Source: Diphasiastrum complanatum
Lineage: Eukaryota; Streptophyta; Lycopodiopsida; Lycopodiales; Lycopodiaceae
Length of the DNA stretch: 64,000 nucleotides
Assembly (NCBI GenBank): GCA_029204225.1
Contig: CM055092.1
Coordinates: forward strand, 66,823,423 to 66,887,422
Reading direction: 5' to 3'
Shown: positions 59,641-64,000 of the stretch, one piece after another
How positions within the stretch are numbered: position 1 is the stretch's first letter
Layout: every line of letters starts with the position of its first letter
The notes under the pieces: model-generated
The model's input: only the letters and a program-made list of their open reading frames with translations
Told to the model about the DNA's origin: nothing
The model's database searches: none
Position numbers and translations under genes: made by a program

Positions 59641-60590
59641 TTGTTATAAAGACCTCCTCCATGGATAAAAAACTAGGATGCTAAAATCCATAGAACCAAA
59701 GGGAAACGGATGGTGGACAAACCAACCCAACCAAACCTAGACCATACGGATCTAGCTCCCAAGCTATGGATCTACCCATCAATGCTCAATAGGAGAGATG
59801 TCACTCCAGTATTATACTGCTACCATTGCCAAAACCAATCATACCCTAATGAGAGCCCAACAGATATACTTATACTTTCCAAGGCCCAAGAACCATTGGT
59901 AGTGTACTGTGACACCTCACTAGACATCTATGCAGCCTTTCTAGGCCACATCATCCAGTTCACCTATGACTCACTGATAGACCCATAATAATCCACCATC
60001 ATGAGTTTAGGCCCATTAATTAGGACCATATGCACATGAGGGTCCCAAACCTCTCACAATCATAATTAACTTATGGGTCGAGGTAGGCCTACTAACCTTT
60101 AGTGGGATAGTCAATTTGAGATCAGTCGTGGGCATGTCATTCTTTCCCCCTTATTCAAGTTCTGACCTCAGAACTTAAAGCTAGAGAAGTTTCTCCTCAG
60201 GCTACAATTCTTGTTCCCAAGAAACATCATCGTTTGTGCGACCCTTCCATCAACCCAAGAACCTTCCATACAACGAGGAGTCACAAAGAATATTTCTCTC
60301 AACTCTTACCTATTGTTGGGTCAATCAAGTGCTCTCAAATAATGCTCCCTACATTCCTAAATATGTGCATTGGGTCCAATAGATAGTTTATTAACAATTC
60401 ATTCCAATATGAAAGTTTATGGAATATTGATAACCTCTTCATACCAGGAGGCGCTCTGGATCTTGATTGGATCTCCAAATTTGAATCCAATCACTTGCCT
60501 TTAAGATTAAAAAACAAGCACACACATTTAATGATTATTGTTAGAATAGAGAGAGTAAATGCTAAGAAATGACAATTGGCCCAAATATGA
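59641..60590 (+). other. Decayed sequence with a possible gypsy RNase H scrap
   Basis: At about 59880-59950 it reads QEPLVVYCDTSLDIYAAFLG, which resembles the gypsy RNase H start (PLxVYCDASLxGxGAVL). Nothing else in the stretch is recognisable. Confidence 0.4.
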
Positions 60591-61670
60591 TGTACCTTTA
60601 CAGTGTGGGGACATTGACCAACAAGTCCATCACGTAAGGGTGATCGGGTGGAAGGTATCGAGTGTGGCCCTCATAAACCATCTTTCCCAGATGTTGTGGG
60701 TGACGTGCTTGCAGATACTCGCCACAGATGGGACATGCATTGTAGCCACTAGTTTGGAGCCCTGCATTGGAACAAAACAATAGACTTAATTATGAGTGCA
60801 ATGTTTGAATCAAAGGACAATTTGTACATACATTTGAGGTTTAATGTACAAAATAAATAAAAATAATATCTTACCATAACATTCTCCATATCCAAGAAAG
60901 TCGTGCATTGTCAACATCAAAATCCTCTTCACCACAAAATTTCTTTGTTTGCGTGGTCTTGAAATATCAATCACTTGAATTTCTTGCCACAAAATCTTTA
61001 GCTTTTCTATCAAGGAAGCCATATACACATCCATATTTTTTGTCCCGTCTTTTTCTGAGATAAGAAGGGTAAGCATTAGGTGCTCCTTCTCGATACGTAG
61101 CCAAGGCAGAATGTCATAATTCACAAGGACAATTGGCCAAGTGGACCATGATGTGGAGCGCAATCCGAATGGATTCACACCATCCATCATCAACCCCAAA
61201 TGCAAATGTTGAGGCTCATCCCTAAACTCATGCCAAGTTGCATCCACATGCTTCCATGCTAGACAATCAGCAAGGATCCTCATAGTATCATCGGAGGAAC
61301 GATTGCTCAAATGCCATGTCATAAGATCTACTATGGAGTTCTACTATGGAGTTGCACTTGAACATATGATGTATTCTAGGTATGATGGAAAAATGCCTTA
61401 CCACATTGGCGAGTATGGTGTCACTCTATAGATCATGTCTGTAATGTTGTTCCCCACAACGTGGACATGTGCTTGCCTCCTCAAACTTGTCTATGATATA
61501 AAGTGTAATCATTGGGACATGCATGAATACTTTTCTAATCCATGATGACAACCAAGAATATTTTCTTGGCTTCTTATCAAGACGCAGCCATGGTGTTATT
61601 TGTGGCAACATTTTTTTGAGCAAATTATCACAAATTTTTTTTGTAATTATTATAGTGTTGCACAACACAT
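60590..61670 (-). pseudogene. TNP2 transposase remnant (CACTA, En/Spm)
   Basis: Minus-strand pieces follow TNP2 order. A CP-x-CG box (EASTCPRCGEQHY) lies near 61450. Then MTWHLSNRSSDDTMRILADC and AWKHVDATWHEFRDEPQHLH, LGLMMDGVNPFG, STWPIVLVNYDILPWL, EKEHLMLTLLISEKD, and MTMHDFLGYG-like sequence follow. After an intron or gap comes GYNACPICGEYLQARHPQHL with KMVYEGHTRYLPPDHPY (60740-60620). En/Spm transposases cut elements with CACTA ends; no CACTA ends were found here. Stops and gaps show it is inactive. Confidence 0.82.
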
Positions 61671-61679
61671 GAAATACAA

Positions 61680-62335
<656 letters not shown>

Positions 62336-62365
62336 CTAGTAAAGAGTGCCCGTCGTTGACGGGCA

Positions 62366-62460
62366 ATGGCAGACGTGCATCGATGGCGGACGTGCGTCAA
62401 TGGCAGACGTGCGTCAATGGCGGACGTGCATCAATGGCGGACATGCGTCGATGGCGAGCG
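62366..62460. repeat. 17-bp minisatellite
   Basis: At least five copies of ATGGCGGACGTGCGTCA with single-base variants (A/G at position 6, G/A in the tail). It is CpG-rich in an AT-rich setting. Confidence 0.9.
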
Positions 62461-62514
62461 CATGTGCGCGTGAGTGCATGCATGCCCTAATGGCTTTGTG
62501 CATGTGTGTGTGTG

Positions 62515-63165
62515 TGTTGTGAAAGTTGTCAACATTTCCTAGCTAGTTTGAGGCCTAAATTGGCAATTTTTGTACATAGTTTTGGATCTAACCTTTCACA
62601 CGTGTGAAAGAGGCCTAGATACTTTTATTTTAGTGTATATTTCATATTGAAGAAGTCTCAAACTTTAGGACCTTCGAAATGACACCAAAATTGGCCAAAA
62701 TATAGGCCAAAATTGGCTATTTTAGGCTACTGGTGTCCTAAAATTGGTCCTAAGTTCGAGAGAGAGGAGAGAGAGTAATCTCTCTCACCCATATTAGACT
62801 GAAATTCGTGGAGAACAGGTTGGAGAAACTTATTGTATTGTTGAGAGAGATCAATAGATCATTGTCACAGTTTCTTCCTCCATTGAGAGCATTGCTTTGT
62901 GTATTGTCTTCCAGCTTTTGTGTATGATCTTAAGAGGTTTTCAAAAGTGGTAGGTTGTTGTTGGAAGCCCTGTTTGCTACTATTTTTGACTGCCATCAGT
63001 ACCTTTTATTAGTTTCTTTTGTCACTTGAATGCTTTGTTAAGTTCATGTGTATCAAAGGTAGCATTAGGATGCTTTGCCATTTCTAGCTTTTGTAACTTG
63101 TTGTGCAAAGATCTTAGCCAAGTATTCTGGGAGTTTGGATCCATTCAAGATCCACTTTTTTCACA
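62515..63165 (+). repeat. 5' LTR of a retrotransposon running off the window
   Basis: Begins about TGTTGTGAAAGTTG after a GT tract, which makes the exact start uncertain, and ends TTTTTTCACA at 63165. It is followed at once by the Met-tRNA primer site TGGTATCAGAGC. Confidence 0.65.
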
Positions 63166-63177
63166 TGGTATCAGAGC
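63166..63177 (+). promoter_or_regulatory. Primer binding site of the right-edge retrotransposon
   Basis: TGGTATCAGAGC, identical to the Copia primer site at 18673-18684. Confidence 0.8.
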
Positions 63178-64000
63178 TAGTTGGCTGTTATTTTTGTAAG
63201 GTTTCCATTTATGGTGATATTTGGATGTTTGATCAAGTTCTAGCATGATTATTAATTGCACTATTGATCAAATCTTACTAACCTTTGTTTTGTGAGTTGA
63301 ACTTATGGATCAAAAGCATATTTCAGGTCTATTGAAGATCAGAGGCTGAGAAGAAGCTATTTTGGATCAACTCATAACACCTAGTCATTTGTTGATTGTG
63401 AGGCTTGTGCATATTCAATACTAACAATGTTCTGTTCAATGTATTGTTGACAATCTCCACTTCTGTGGATGAACACTCTCCTTTGTGGATGAACACTCTC
63501 CTTAAGTGGATGAACCTTCTCCTTAAGTGGATGACAAATACTCTTTGAGTGATTTTGTATTTCTCCAAAAGGCTGAGCAAAGCCCACACACACACACACA
63601 TACATCCGCACACGCACACACAAACACACACACTCTCCTTTAACTAGGACTCAACGCCCTCTTACTCTCTCTCTACCCACTACTAGTTAACTAAACATTT
63701 AGAAGCAAAGCACACATACTAACTAGGGGTCAAAATAGCAATAACTTAGAAAAGGTAGCAACAAATACGAAGTTAAGCTAAAAATGACCAAACACCATAG
63801 CAAGCATATGTGGATCCAAAATAGCAACACTTAGCTCTCTTGCATTAGGGATAGAAATTACATATGATGGGCTTCATTTTTAGAAGCTTGTGGAGTTCTC
63901 TTTCCACATTTACTTATGGGACAAGACATTTCAAGTCTCAAAATACAATGCAAGTTCCTTTTTGGAAGCTTGACTTTGGCTTTTACAGTTTAAAATGACT
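63178..64000 (+). mobile_element. Leader region of the right-edge retrotransposon
   Basis: Internal sequence after the primer site. No gag frame is reached before the window ends. It contains a short repeated phrase, GTGGATGAACACTCTCCTT (about 63465-63525), and a CA tract near 63585-63630. Confidence 0.45.

Overview
This is plant nuclear DNA from a large, repeat-filled genome. A gymnosperm fits best, and a fern or lycophyte is possible. The basis is introns of 9 to 18 kb packed with nested transposons, Copia and Ty3/gypsy elements with initiator-Met-tRNA primer sites, En/Spm and hAT remains, and a Penelope-like reverse-transcriptase fragment, which among seed plants is known mainly from conifers. 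The species cannot be named from sequence alone.

One host gene dominates: an aldo-keto reductase (AKR) on the + strand. I assembled it by hand from eleven exons between 1664 and 57103. All ten introns are GT-AG, all phases agree, no stop interrupts the frame, and the 308-residue product keeps the whole AKR catalytic tetrad (Asp61, Tyr69, Lys93, His126). Coding DNA is 927 bp of a 55,440 bp span. The first five introns are 11.9, 17.6, 8.9, 2.7 and 12.4 kb; the last five are only 111 to 266 bp.

Layout: 1-1060 holds a Helitron helicase tail, a (GA)n tract and tandem repeats. Intron 1 holds a Penelope-like RT remnant, a 6.3-kb hAT transposon (3910-10191) with perfect 8-bp target duplications, and a gypsy LTR with primer site. 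Intron 2 holds an old gypsy mosaic split by a young Copia element (18170-23729, LTRs about 2% different, RT core deleted), a 182-bp hAT-like MITE and a minus-strand LTR. Intron 3 holds a second copy of the old gypsy and the chromodomain end of a chromovirus. Intron 5 holds a Copia RT fragment cut by an 817-bp hAT MITE, a Tourist-like MITE with TTA duplications, a hAT-like element (46510-51333) that contains a LINE inserted in its (GA)n tract, and a second LINE copy. Downstream of the gene lie a third LINE copy, a decayed TNP2 transposase and the 5' LTR of another element running off the window.

The strongest leads are (1) the intact giant-intron AKR gene; (2) a LINE family whose three copies here all abut (GA)n/(TC)n, suggesting microsatellite-targeted insertion, with an ORF1 unlike the usual plant zinc-knuckle type; and (3) four hAT-like elements that share one architecture (CA/CT-starting ends, 8-bp duplications, a subterminal array of self-complementary CpG-rich or GGTACC motifs, then an A/T homopolymer) while using different motifs. 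All gene calls are by eye; no database or alignment program was used.
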